Positions 8,355 to 17,035 of a stretch of 64,000 nt of DNA are shown piece after piece. The notes below the pieces were generated by a model. The model did not search any database. It saw only the letters and a program-made list of their open reading frames with translations, and was not told the origin of the DNA. This stretch comes from Burkholderia humptydooensis. GTDB taxonomy: Bacteria; Pseudomonadota; Gammaproteobacteria; Burkholderiales; Burkholderiaceae. The position numbers and the translations under genes are program-made. The DNA lies in assembly GCF_001513745.1 (NCBI RefSeq), contig NZ_CP013382.1, positions 1,240,001-1,304,000 on the forward strand, read 5' to 3'. The stretch's first letter is position 1. Each line of letters opens with the position of its first letter.

Positions 8355-9674
8355 TTGAACCGGGGCATCCCACCGAGCCCGCCGGCGCGCCAGCCGCGCC
8401 GTGCGGCCGGCGCCGCGTTCGTCGGCACGATGATCGAGTGGTACGACTTCTACATCTACGCGAACGCGGCCGCGCTCGTCTTCGGCGAGCTGTTCTTCCC
8501 GTCGCACGATCCGTTCACGAGCACGATGGCGTCGTTCGCGACGTTCGCGGTCGGCTTCTTCGCGCGCCCGTTCGGCGGACTCGTCTTCGGCCACCTCGGC
8601 GACCGGATCGGCCGCAAGAAGGCGCTGATGACGACGCTCGCGCTGATGGGCGCGGCGACCGTCTGCGTCGGCCTGCTGCCGAGCTACGAGCGCGTCGGCC
8701 TGCTCGCGCCCGCGCTGCTCGTGCTGCTGCGGATCGTGCAGGGCGTCGCGGTGGGCGGCGAATGGGGCGGCGCGGTGCTGATGGCGGGCGAGCACGCGCC
8801 GTACGGGCGGCGCACGTTCTTCGCGTCGTTCGCGCAGCTCGGCAGCCCGGCCGGGCTCATCCTGTCGCTCGTCGCGTTTCGCGCGGTCGCGTCGATGGAG
8901 CACGATGCGTTCATGTCGTGGGGCTGGCGGCTGCCGTTTCTCGCGAGCGTGGCGCTGCTCGCGGTCGGCGTGTTCGTTCGGCTGAAGGTCGACGAATCGC
9001 CCGAGTTCGCGCACGAGAAGACGATGGCGCGCACCGTCGCGCGGCCGATCGCCGAGGTGCTGCGCACGTCGCGCGCGATGCTGCTGTTCTGCCTGTGCGC
9101 GAACACGATCGGCATCGCGGGGCTGTATTTCACGAACACGTTCATGATCGCGTTCACGACACAGCACGTCGGCGTGACGAAATCGCTGATCCTCGATTGC
9201 CTGTTCATCGTCGCGATCATCCAGTTCGTGTCGCAGCCGATCGCCGCATGGCTCGCCGGCACGCTCGGCGACGCGCGCTTTCTCAAGCTCGCCGCGCTGT
9301 TCGCGATGGCGTCGCCGTATCCGATGTTCGTGCTCGTGCAGACCGGGCGCCTCGTGCCGATGGTGGTCGGCATCGCGATCGCGACCGTGTTTCTCGCCGG
9401 CTTCTATTCGGTGATCGCGGGTTTCGTGAGCGGCGCATTCCCGACGCGCGTCCGCTATTCGGCGATCTCGATTTCGTACCAGATGTGCGGCGCGATCGCG
9501 GGCGGGCTGACGCCGCTCGCCGGCACGTGGCTCGCGCACCGGTTCGCCGGGCAGTGGTGGCCGCTCGCGGTGTTCTACACGTGCCTCGCGGCGTTGTCGC
9601 TCGTCGGCGTGATCGCGCTCGATGCGCATCGCCATCGGCGGGCCGACGTCGCCGACGCCGTGCTCACGCGCTGA
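8355..9674 (+). CDS. MFS transporter of the metabolite:H+ symporter (MHS) family
   Basis: 439 residues from TTG 8355. The MHS signatures are clear: GTMIEWYDFYIY at the first membrane span, the loop GHLGDRIGRKKAL between spans 2 and 3, LLRIVQGVAVGGEWGGA at span 4, and later SYQMCGAIAGGLTPL. About twelve transmembrane segments are expected. MHS permeases import carboxylates, betaines and similar compounds with protons. The gene starts a three-gene operon with an amidohydrolase and a deacetylase-fold enzyme (27 and 31 bp spacing), so the substrate is probably an N-substituted amide, ureide or acetylated amine. That is inference from context. Control is likely by the divergent LysR protein. Confidence 0.88.
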   Translation: MNRGIPPSPPARQPRRAAGAAFVGTMIEWYDFYIYANAAALVFGELFFPSHDPFTSTMASFATFAVGFFARPFGGLVFGHLGDRIGRKKALMTTLALMGAATVCVGLLPSYERVGLLAPALLVLLRIVQGVAVGGEWGGAVLMAGEHAPYGRRTFFASFAQLGSPAGLILSLVAFRAVASMEHDAFMSWGWRLPFLASVALLAVGVFVRLKVDESPEFAHEKTMARTVARPIAEVLRTSRAMLLFCLCANTIGIAGLYFTNTFMIAFTTQHVGVTKSLILDCLFIVAIIQFVSQPIAAWLAGTLGDARFLKLAALFAMASPYPMFVLVQTGRLVPMVVGIAIATVFLAGFYSVIAGFVSGAFPTRVRYSAISISYQMCGAIAGGLTPLAGTWLAHRFAGQWWPLAVFYTCLAALSLVGVIALDAHRHRRADVADAVLTR

Positions 9675-9700
9675 TTCGGAACAAAAGGAGGAATGCCTCA

Positions 9701-11053
9701 GTGTGGGAAATTGACGGTACGCGGCTCTGGAACAGCCTGACGGAGCTCGCGCAAATCGGCGGCACCGCGCGCGGCGGCGTGCGCCGGCTCGCGCTGACCG
9801 ACGCCGACCGGCGCGGCCGCGAGCGCTTCGCGCAATGGTGTCGCGAAGCGGGGATGACGGTGCGCGTCGATGCGATCGGCAACCTGTTTGCCCGGCGCGC
9901 CGGCGCGGATGACGCGCAGCCGGCCGTGCTCGTCGGCAGCCATCTCGACACGCAGCCCGAAGGCGGCCGCTTCGACGGCGCTTACGGCGTGCTCGCCGGG
10001 CTCGAGCTCGTGCGCACGCTGAACGATCGCGGAATCGTCACCGGCAAGCCGATCGAGATCGTGTCGTGGACCAACGAGGAGGGCGCGCGCTTCACGCCGG
10101 CGATGCTCGGCTCGGCGGTGTTCACCGGCGCGCTGCCGCTCGACGCGGCGCTCGCCGCGCGCGATGCGGACGGTGTCACGCTTGCCGAAGCGCTCGACGC
10201 GTGCGGCTATCGCGACGCGCTGCGCACGGCATGGCTGCGCGGCGCGCATGCGGCGCTGCGCCCGGAGCCGGCGCTCGCGCAGTTGCGCGAACGCGTCGAT
10301 GCGTACTTCGAAGCGCACATCGAGCAGGGCCCGGTGCTGGAGCGGCACGGTGCGGCGATCGGCGTCGTCACGGGCGGACAGGCGATCCGCTGGCTCGACG
10401 CGACCGTGACGGGCGTCGCCGCGCACGCGGGCACGACGCCGATGCCGTATCGGAAGGACGCGCTCGTCGCGAGCGCCGAGATCGCGCTAGCGATCGAAGC
10501 GCTCGTCGCGCGCCATGCGCCCGACGCGCTCGCGACGATCGGGCAGGGCGCGATCGACAATGCGTCGCGCAACACGATCGCCGGGCGCGTCGCGTTCGGC
10601 ATCGACCTTCGTCATCCTGACGATGACAGGCTCGACGCGATCGAGCGCGAGCTGCGCGACGCGTGCGCGCAAATCGCCGGGCGTCGCGGCGTCGCGGTCG
10701 ACATCGGCGTGCATTGGTCGAGCCCCGCGACGCCGTTCGATCCGGCGTGCGTCGCGCTCGTCGACGCGGCCGCGCGCCGCTGCGGCTACGCGCACGAGCG
10801 GATCGCGAGCGGCGCCGGGCACGACGCGATCCGTCTCGCGCGCTGCGTGCCGGCCGCGATGGTGTTCATTCCGTGCGTCGGCGGGCTGTCGCACAACGCG
10901 GCCGAGCGCGCGCTGCCCGAGCACGTCGAGGCGGGCGCGAACGTGCTGCTCGGCGCGGTGCTCGCGCGCGCCGGCGTGCGCGAGCACGCGGCGCAATCGA
11001 CGCAGTCGGCGCATGCGGGCGCGCACGCGGACGCCGCCGCGCAGCCGCATTGA
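9701..11053 (+). CDS. Zn-dependent M20 family amidase (N-carbamoyl-amino acid / allantoate amidohydrolase type)
   Basis: 450 residues from GTG 9701, with AAGGAGGA 8 bp upstream. Metal-binding motifs of the hydantoinase/carbamoylase branch of peptidase M20 are in order: SHLDTQPEGGRFDGAYGV (His and bridging Asp), WTNEEGARF (Glu-Glu), a His in FEAHIEQGP, and the C-terminal His in GLSHNAAE. The enzyme hydrolyses a C-N bond of a carbamoyl amino acid, ureidoglycolate/allantoate or N-acyl amino acid in the cytosol. It sits between the MHS transporter and an acetylpolyamine amidohydrolase homologue. The C-terminus carries a His/Ala/Gln-rich tail beyond the catalytic domain with no known role. Exact substrate not decidable from sequence. 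Confidence 0.85.
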   Translation: MWEIDGTRLWNSLTELAQIGGTARGGVRRLALTDADRRGRERFAQWCREAGMTVRVDAIGNLFARRAGADDAQPAVLVGSHLDTQPEGGRFDGAYGVLAGLELVRTLNDRGIVTGKPIEIVSWTNEEGARFTPAMLGSAVFTGALPLDAALAARDADGVTLAEALDACGYRDALRTAWLRGAHAALRPEPALAQLRERVDAYFEAHIEQGPVLERHGAAIGVVTGGQAIRWLDATVTGVAAHAGTTPMPYRKDALVASAEIALAIEALVARHAPDALATIGQGAIDNASRNTIAGRVAFGIDLRHPDDDRLDAIERELRDACAQIAGRRGVAVDIGVHWSSPATPFDPACVALVDAAARRCGYAHERIASGAGHDAIRLARCVPAAMVFIPCVGGLSHNAAERALPEHVEAGANVLLGAVLARAGVREHAAQSTQSAHAGAHADAAAQPH

Positions 11054-11083
11054 CCGATCGATCCTGGAACGAACCGAGTTCGC

Positions 11084-12106
11084 ATGCTGACTTATTTTCA
11101 TCCGGACCAACTGAAGCACAGTCCGCTCACCTATCTGTCGCGCGGCAAGATGCGCGCGCCGCACGAGGTGCCCGAACGGGCCGTGCGGCTGCTCGACGCC
11201 GCGAAATCGCTCGGCTTCGACGTGCGCGCGCCCGAGGACTTCGGCACGGCGCCGCTCGCGGCCGTGCACAGCGAGCCGTACCTGCGCTTTCTTGCCGGCG
11301 CGCATCGCGAGTGGCGGCGCATCCCGGAGGACTGGGGGCCCGAGGTGATCTCGAACATCTACGTGCGCGAGCCGAATCCGCTGCGCGGCGTGCTCGCGCA
11401 GGCGGCGCGCTATCTTGTGGACGGCAGTTGTCCGATCGGCGAGCACACGTATCGCGCCGCGTACTGGTCCGCGCAGAGCGCGCTCGCCGGCGCGGCGGCG
11501 CTCGGCCGCGGCGCGCGCGACGCATACGCGCTCTGCCGTCCGCCCGGCCATCATGCGCGCCGCGACGCGGCGGGCGGCTTCTGCTATCTGAACAACGCGG
11601 CGATCGCCGCGCAGGCGCTGCGCGCCGGCCACGCGCGCGTCGCGATCCTCGATACCGACATGCATCACGGCCAGGGCATCCAGGAGCTGTTCTACGATCG
11701 CGACGACGTGCTGTACGTGTCGATCCACGGCGATCCGACGAACTTCTATCCGGCCGTCACCGGCTACGAAGCGGAGCGCGGAGCGGGGCGCGGCGAAGGG
11801 TTCAACGTGAACCTGCCGATGCCGCACGGCTCGGCCGAACCGGTGTTCTTCGCGCAGCTCGAGCGCGCGAAGGCGATCGTCGAGCGTTTCGCGCCCGACG
11901 TGCTGGTGTTCGCGCTCGGCTTCGACGTGTATCGCGAGGACCCGCAGGCGAAGGTCGCGGTGACGACCGAGGGCTTCGGGCGGCTCGGCGCGCTCGTCGG
12001 CGGATTGCGCGTGCCGACGCTGATCGTGCAGGAAGGCGGCTATCACCTCGATACGCTCGAGCGCAACGCCGCCGCATTGTTTCGCAGTTATCAGGCGGCG
12101 CGCTGA
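11084..12106 (+). CDS. Histone deacetylase family protein (acetylpolyamine amidohydrolase type)
   Basis: 340 residues. Class II deacetylase/acetylpolyamine amidohydrolase hallmarks are visible: RPPGHHARRD (tandem catalytic His), GFCYLNNAAIAA, ILDTDMHHGQGIQELFY (zinc-binding Asp and His), FALGFDVYREDP (second zinc Asp) and the QEGGYHLDTL loop with the transition-state Tyr. Bacterial members remove acetyl groups from polyamines or other small acetylated amines. It is the last gene of the MHS transporter operon, 30 bp after the amidase stop, and is followed by hairpin terminators. Together the operon could take up and deacylate an acylated amine or ureide. The polyamine substrate is a family-based guess. 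Confidence 0.85.
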   Translation: MLTYFHPDQLKHSPLTYLSRGKMRAPHEVPERAVRLLDAAKSLGFDVRAPEDFGTAPLAAVHSEPYLRFLAGAHREWRRIPEDWGPEVISNIYVREPNPLRGVLAQAARYLVDGSCPIGEHTYRAAYWSAQSALAGAAALGRGARDAYALCRPPGHHARRDAAGGFCYLNNAAIAAQALRAGHARVAILDTDMHHGQGIQELFYDRDDVLYVSIHGDPTNFYPAVTGYEAERGAGRGEGFNVNLPMPHGSAEPVFFAQLERAKAIVERFAPDVLVFALGFDVYREDPQAKVAVTTEGFGRLGALVGGLRVPTLIVQEGGYHLDTLERNAAALFRSYQAAR

Positions 12107-12120
12107 TCGCGTCCGCCGAA

Positions 12121-12155
12121 GCGTCGGGGCGGCGAAGCCGCCGCCGCCCCGACGC
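12121..12155. terminator. Strong GC hairpin after the deacetylase gene
   Basis: A perfect 14-bp inverted repeat (12121-12134 with 12142-12155) and a 7-nt loop, 15 bp after the stop codon. There is no following T run, so it may act as an mRNA 3'-end stabiliser or an imperfect terminator. Confidence 0.5.
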
Positions 12156-12247
12156 TCGACCGGTTTCGTTGGTTCGGCACTAGTGGCTGATCGAGGCTAG
12201 TGCGCCGCCCGCCATCTGGAGGTGGCCCTTGGATGCAGGCGGATTTT

Positions 12248-12281
12248 GCCGCGCGATCGCTCGCGCGGCTTTTCTCTTTTT
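12248..12281 (+). terminator. Rho-independent terminator
   Basis: A perfect 9-bp stem (GCCGCGCGA paired with TCGCGCGGC) with a TCGC loop, followed by TTTTCTCTTTTT. It should end plus-strand transcription from the LysR-linked operon before the convergent lipoprotein gene. The remaining bases between 12282 and 12446 are GC-rich and show no gene. Confidence 0.75.
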
Positions 12282-12446
12282 GCGCCGCGCTTTCGGGCGC
12301 GGCGGCGTCGGCGCGACGGCGAACGCGCAGCCGCTCGATGTCGCGCTCGATGCCGCGCCGCTCCGATCGAGCCGGCGCGGCGGGCCGCTCTCATGCGAGG
12401 CGGCTTCGACTGCGGCGCGTCATCGAACGATCGCTCGCCCGAGCGA

Positions 12447-14651
12447 TCACGAAGCCGCGCCTTTCACTGCGTTCGCGGCATTCGCGGCGCCCACGCCGTT
12501 CCCCGCCGCCGCGTCCGTCGAGTCGCGCTGCGGCGCGTCGCCGCCGGCTCCGCGCGCCTCCCACCAGTACTTGCCCGCACGCAGTTGCGGGTCCCGGATC
12601 GCCAGATATGTCGTGCTCCACAATTGCGCGGCGTTCGCTTCGGTCGCGTCGGCGCTGCGCGTGCCGAACGCCTCCGTCTGGTATTGCCCGTTCGCGTATG
12701 ACCACGACCACATCTCGGTCGAGCGCATGTCCTTCGCGCTCGCGATCGCCTGCCAGATCTGCTGCCGCGCCTGCGTGAGCAGCGTGCGCAGGTCGCCCGG
12801 CAAATCGGTGCGCGCGAGCTGCCGGTCGAGGCCCGCGGCCCACATCGCCTGCTGCCACGACCAGATCACCGTGCCGTGATATGCGGAGTTCGTGAAGCGC
12901 GGCCACAGCGTCGGGGCCGCATACGCCGGATTCGCGATCAGCATGCCGACGTCGGTCACGAGACCGACCGGGAATGGACGCATCACGTCGGTGACGATGC
13001 GCGCGAGCAGCGCCGGCGGCGGATCGCCGAACAGCAGCACGAAGCCGCCGTCCGAATGCATGATCGGAATCGGGTTGCCGTTCGCGTCGAGCGCGATCGC
13101 ATCGAACTGCAGCGCCGTGTTCGGCACCGTGCCGGCCGGCACGCCCGCTTGCGGCGCGTAAGCGGCGAGCTTCGCGCGCGCGTCGTCCGGCGTGACGGCG
13201 ACCTGGAAGTACGGCGGCGCGGCGCGTTCCCAGACGGCCGCCGCCGCGCCTGCGTTCGCGAGAACGGCGCGCTGGTCGGCGCTCAGATACGGGTCGAGCA
13301 GCCCGCGCGCGAGGAAGTTGCTCGTCGCGCGCAGCGCGGCCGGCACAAGCGCGACGTTGACGTCGTACGGGTAGACGCCGCCGCCGATGCCGTCGGTGCT
13401 GTCGCGCCAGTTGCCGACGATCTCGCCCGGGCGCAGCCGGATCAGGTTCGCGGCGAGCGCCTGCTGCGCGAACGGCTGCGCGGTCTGCGCGACGCGCAGC
13501 AGATTGGCGACGAAGCGGCTGCCGTTGGTCGCGCCATCGTCGCCCTTTTGCGCGAGATACGCGGCGGCGCGCGCCTGCCCGCGCGGATCCTCGATCAGCC
13601 AGTCCTCCATGATCGGCGCGAGCATGTAGTCGCCGTCGATCATCTTGTAGTCGTAGGTCGGCGTCGGATCGTTCGGGCGGCCGTGCTTCCGGTTGTCGAT
13701 CAGCGCGAATTCGCCGATGCCTTCCTCGTGCGCGACCTTGCCGTCCGCGGAGAGGCGGCTCAGCACCGAGCCGAGCCCGGCCTCGATCACGTCGGGCTGC
13801 AGCACGGGCATCAGCATCCGCACCGAGATCAGCGTGTCGCGGCCGAAGTAGGTGTCGTACTGCCACGAGCCCGCGAGCAGCTTGTCGCTGAAGCTCAGGA
13901 ATTCGAACACGTTCTGGCTCAGCGGATCGGGGTTGACGGCCGACGTGAACAGATTCGCGCGCGTGATCGGCTGCAGCGGCGTCTCGCCGCTGAACGCCTC
14001 GATCCGCAGCCGCAGCGTCGGCGCGCCGGACGATGATTGCAGCAGCAGCTTGCCGGCGCCGTCGGCGGCGATCGCGCCGCCGTCGATCACCGTGACGCGC
14101 AGCGCGTAGCCCGGCGCGCCGTCGACGCGGTTGCGCTGCCAGAGCGCGACGTTGCTCGACACGGACGGCTGCGCGACGATGTCGGACGGCACGGTCGCGC
14201 CGCCGTTGTAGTCGCGCAGGAAGCGCACGGAGCTCAGCAGCGCCTGCCGGATCGACAGGCTGCTCACGTCGGCCGACACGTCGACGCCGATGCCGTACAG
14301 CGTCCGGCCCGACGCGTCCTGCATGGTGGCAGGCGCGATCGGCGTGTCCTGGCTCCAGTTGACGGGCTGAGGCGTGTCGTCGAACCAGAGGCCCGCGCCG
14401 CTGTTGCCGGCCGGAAACACGACGAGCAGGCGCGGCTTCGTCGACGAGCGCATCAGCAGATGCGCGGCGATCTTGTCCTGCCGGTAGAACGCGTTGATCT
14501 GCCCGCCGCGGTCGAGCCGGAACGCGAGCGCGGATGCGGACGGTTCGCCGCCGCCCGAGATGTCGTCGTGATCGGAACAGCTTGCGAGAAAGGCAATGAA
14601 AAAGGCGAATAAATAACTGAAGATTTTCCTCGTATCAAGACGCGCCTTCAT
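12447..14651 (-). CDS. Exported lipoprotein with glycoside-hydrolase-like (six-hairpin) architecture
   Basis: 734 residues. A hydrophobic N-terminus ends in the lipobox FLASC, so the protein should be a membrane-anchored lipoprotein. The N-terminal half (30-270) looks beta-rich. From about residue 275 the pattern SWQYDTYFGRDTLISVRMLMP, followed by KVAHEEGIGEF, YKMIDGDYMLAPIMEDWL and repeated Trp/Tyr-rich helices, resembles alpha/alpha six-barrel glycosidases such as the amylo-alpha-1,6-glucosidase or GH125-like group. The acidic residues in FGRDT and HEEGIGE are candidate catalytic or substrate residues. I do not recognise a named family, so activity on a polysaccharide is inferred. GGAGGAG lies 5 bp before the ATG. 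It is transcribed alone, downstream of the nitrate sensor genes but separated by 597 bp. Confidence 0.65.
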   Translation of the reverse strand: MKARLDTRKIFSYLFAFFIAFLASCSDHDDISGGGEPSASALAFRLDRGGQINAFYRQDKIAAHLLMRSSTKPRLLVVFPAGNSGAGLWFDDTPQPVNWSQDTPIAPATMQDASGRTLYGIGVDVSADVSSLSIRQALLSSVRFLRDYNGGATVPSDIVAQPSVSSNVALWQRNRVDGAPGYALRVTVIDGGAIAADGAGKLLLQSSSGAPTLRLRIEAFSGETPLQPITRANLFTSAVNPDPLSQNVFEFLSFSDKLLAGSWQYDTYFGRDTLISVRMLMPVLQPDVIEAGLGSVLSRLSADGKVAHEEGIGEFALIDNRKHGRPNDPTPTYDYKMIDGDYMLAPIMEDWLIEDPRGQARAAAYLAQKGDDGATNGSRFVANLLRVAQTAQPFAQQALAANLIRLRPGEIVGNWRDSTDGIGGGVYPYDVNVALVPAALRATSNFLARGLLDPYLSADQRAVLANAGAAAAVWERAAPPYFQVAVTPDDARAKLAAYAPQAGVPAGTVPNTALQFDAIALDANGNPIPIMHSDGGFVLLFGDPPPALLARIVTDVMRPFPVGLVTDVGMLIANPAYAAPTLWPRFTNSAYHGTVIWSWQQAMWAAGLDRQLARTDLPGDLRTLLTQARQQIWQAIASAKDMRSTEMWSWSYANGQYQTEAFGTRSADATEANAAQLWSTTYLAIRDPQLRAGKYWWEARGAGGDAPQRDSTDAAAGNGVGAANAANAVKGAAS

Positions 14652-15248
14652 ATCTCCTCCATTTGCTCTTGGGCAAGGGAAATTGTGTCGGTGGGTCCGG
14701 TGAGCGGACGTTGCCTGACGGGCGAAAGCACTGCTGAATGACGCTTGAATCGGGATGCTCGGTGCGAGACGACCGGATGCGCGCGGGGGCCTGACGGATG
14801 CGGATCGCGGCGTGCTGATGCAGCAACGTGCGGTTGCATGCTAAACCATTCGTCACAGGAATGGGGCGCGAATGGGTATTGCCTTTTGCGTCTTCAATGT
14901 ATCGAGTTGTTAATGATTCAAACGAGCGCGCATTAAAAATGCGGAATGTGGTAATTGATTCCGCTTAATTCGCGTGAAGCCGTAGCGCGCGGTCGCGGCG
15001 AATCGTCTGTCGATCCGATGGGTGAACAGGAACGTGCTCGTCGGGCTGAAACGGCGGGAACGTCCCGCTCGCGTCGAATCTGGCGATTTCGCCGTTTTCG
15101 CGCTGCCGCTGCGAATCGGCGAGCGCATCGGAGGCCGGCATGCGCTGAAGATCCGCGCACATGATTCGAGCGGCGATGCGTCGAAGTTTGCGGTGCGTTC
15201 GCGATGTGGCCGAGTGAGCGTGCGCGCATGCATGCGGCGCGCGCCGCG
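14652..15248. other. Intergenic region upstream of the lipoprotein gene, no gene seen
   Basis: About 600 bp between the nasS stop and the lipoprotein start. The segment 14860-14970 is markedly AT-rich and contains a small hairpin (CGCATT, three A, AATGCG). It most likely carries the lipoprotein promoter. Open frames here lack homology or the codon pattern of the neighbouring genes. Confidence 0.45.
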
Positions 15249-16310
15249 TCAATCGACGCCCCGCACTCCCGCGAGCGCGACCGCTTCGTCATAAATCGCC
15301 GTCTGCGCGACGCCGTTCGCGATCGCCGCATCGTCGACGTCGCCGCTCAACATCCCCCAGCGCCGATACTGCGACAGGAACCACAGGCCGTCGCTCGCCG
15401 CCGGCCGGTTCGCCGTTCCGTTCGAGTAGAAGCGGATCGGCGCGGGCGGCTGCGCGAACGGCCCCGCGCCGTAATCGCCGAGCAGTCGAGGCGCGATCTG
15501 CTCGACGGGCACGCCGATCGCGTCCGGCTTTGCGAGCCACTGGGCCGCCCGCATCCGATGCGCCGGATCGTCGAGCCACGCGCACGCGTCGAGCAGCGTG
15601 CGCACGAGCAGCCGCGCGGCATTCGGATACAGCGCGACGAATTCGCGCCGGCACGCGAGCGCCTTCTCCGGATGATCGCGCCACACTTCGCTCGTCGCCG
15701 CGACCGTGCGGCCCGCGCCGCGCGCCTCGGCGACCGCGTTCCACGGCTCGCCGACGCACAGTCCGTCGAGCTCGCCCGCCGCGAGCGCGCCGACCATCTC
15801 CGGCGGCGGAATCACGACGCTGCGGATGTCGCGCAGCGGATCGACGCCATGCGACGCGAGCCAGTGATACAGCCACATCGCATGCGTGCCGGTCGGGAAC
15901 GTCTGCGCGAACACGGGGCGCCGGCCGAGCGTCGCGAGCGCGGCCTTCAGGTTGCCGGACGCGCGGTGCGCGTCGGCGAGCCGGTTCGAGAACGTGATCG
16001 CCTGGCCGTTGCGGTTCAGCACCATCGGCACCGCCATCTCGGCGCGCGGCCCGCCGATGCCGAGCTGCACGCCGTAGACGAGCCCGTACAGCGCATGCGC
16101 CGCGTCGAGCTCGCCCGACAGCAGCTTGTCGCGGATGCTCGCCCACGACGGCTGCCGGCACAGCTCGAGCGTGAGGCCGTAACGTTCGCCGAGTTCGAGC
16201 CGCTTCGCCGCGACGAGCGGCGCCGCGTCGCTGAGCGCGACGAAGCCGATGCGCAGACGGCCGCGTTCGGGCGCGTCGGGAGTCGCTTGGTTGATGCGCG
16301 CTGGGTCCAT
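15249..16310 (-). CDS. nasS: NasS-like nitrate-sensing protein (NrtA/CmpA binding-protein fold, no signal peptide)
   Basis: 353 residues of the NrtA/CmpA family: RLRIGFVALSDAAPLVAAKRLELGERYGLTLELCRQPSWASIRDKL at the N-terminus, MVLNRNGQAITFSN, and GELDGLCVGEPWN. Unlike transport binding proteins it starts in the cytosolic mode with no signal peptide. That is characteristic of NasS, which binds nitrate or nitrite and sequesters the antiterminator NasT when ligand is absent. It follows nasT by 18 bp and is the last gene of the cobA-nasT-nasS unit. The linked narK-nirBD-nasA genes on the other strand are the expected targets. A standalone transport role is unlikely, as no nitrate ABC permease is present. 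Confidence 0.85.
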   Translation of the reverse strand: MDPARINQATPDAPERGRLRIGFVALSDAAPLVAAKRLELGERYGLTLELCRQPSWASIRDKLLSGELDAAHALYGLVYGVQLGIGGPRAEMAVPMVLNRNGQAITFSNRLADAHRASGNLKAALATLGRRPVFAQTFPTGTHAMWLYHWLASHGVDPLRDIRSVVIPPPEMVGALAAGELDGLCVGEPWNAVAEARGAGRTVAATSEVWRDHPEKALACRREFVALYPNAARLLVRTLLDACAWLDDPAHRMRAAQWLAKPDAIGVPVEQIAPRLLGDYGAGPFAQPPAPIRFYSNGTANRPAASDGLWFLSQYRRWGMLSGDVDDAAIANGVAQTAIYDEAVALAGVRGVD

Positions 16311-16328
16311 GCTGAGTGCACCTTAGGG

Positions 16329-16925
16329 TCAAGATTGCGAGTGCGCCGCGAGCAGCCGGCGGGCCGCCTCGACGATCCGGATGCCCTGATCCATCGCGCT
16401 GCGGCGCAGCGTCGCGTACGCGTCCTGCTCGGACAGCTTGCGGCGGTCCATCAGCATGCGCTTCGCGCGGTCGATCAGCTTGCGCTCCGCGAGCTCGAGC
16501 TCGACGTCGGCGAGCCGCTTGCGCAACTGCTCGTCGTGCGAGAAGCGCGCGAGCGCGACTTCGAGAATCGGCGCGAGCCGCCCGGCGGACAGCCCTTCGA
16601 TCAGATACGCGCTCACGCCCGCGCCGACCGCCGCGCGGATCAACCGCTGGTCGGCGTCGTGGCTGAACATCAGCACGGGGCGCGGCGCGGTCGCGTTCAT
16701 CACCGCGAGCTGCTCGAGCGTGTCGCGCGACGGCGATTCGGTGTCGATGATCACGACGTCCGGGCGCTGCTCCTCGACGGCCGCGGGCAGCCGCGCGGGC
16801 GTCGCGACCTCGTCGAGCATCTCGTAGCCGAGGCGCGCGAGCGTGTCGCGCAGCTCGCCGAGCGGCTTGTCGGTATCGGTGACGAGCAGCACCCGCAGCC
16901 GGGAGGAAGGATCGGTCGATTCCAT
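16329..16925 (-). CDS. nasT: NasT-like ANTAR-domain response regulator/antiterminator
   Basis: 198 residues. The N-terminal receiver-like domain (10-125) has RVLLVTDTDKPLGELRDTLARLGYE and VVIIDTESPS. The C-terminal ANTAR domain (about 135-190) shows the coiled segment then AERKLIDRAKRMLMDRRKLSEQDAYATLRRSAMDQ, the RNA-binding signature. NasT binds a two-hairpin RNA and prevents formation of an overlapping terminator when NasS releases it in the presence of nitrate. Two such leader RNAs are visible in the 17.9-18.6 kb divergent region. The start ATG 16925 was chosen because upstream sequence to cobA is not part of the domain. It overlaps no gene and precedes nasS by 18 bp. Confidence 0.88.
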   Translation of the reverse strand: MESTDPSSRLRVLLVTDTDKPLGELRDTLARLGYEMLDEVATPARLPAAVEEQRPDVVIIDTESPSRDTLEQLAVMNATAPRPVLMFSHDADQRLIRAAVGAGVSAYLIEGLSAGRLAPILEVALARFSHDEQLRKRLADVELELAERKLIDRAKRMLMDRRKLSEQDAYATLRRSAMDQGIRIVEAARRLLAAHSQS

Positions 16926-17035
16926 GTGTCGGACGGAAGCGGCGGGCGCGTTGCGGCGGCGCCCGCCCATGCTCTTGTGTTGACTACTACACCATACGCG
17001 CGCGCACGCGGCGCGCAACCGCCGGCTGGCGCGGC

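Noticed and set aside
10487..12046. Long antisense frame over the amidase and deacetylase genes
   Set aside because: Arg/His-rich shadow of high-GC genes; both plus-strand proteins have clear active-site motifs.
12121..12155. Riboswitch or RNA gene at the hairpin after the deacetylase gene
   Set aside because: It is a simple perfect stem without further conserved structure, placed right after a stop codon; a 3'-end hairpin explains it.
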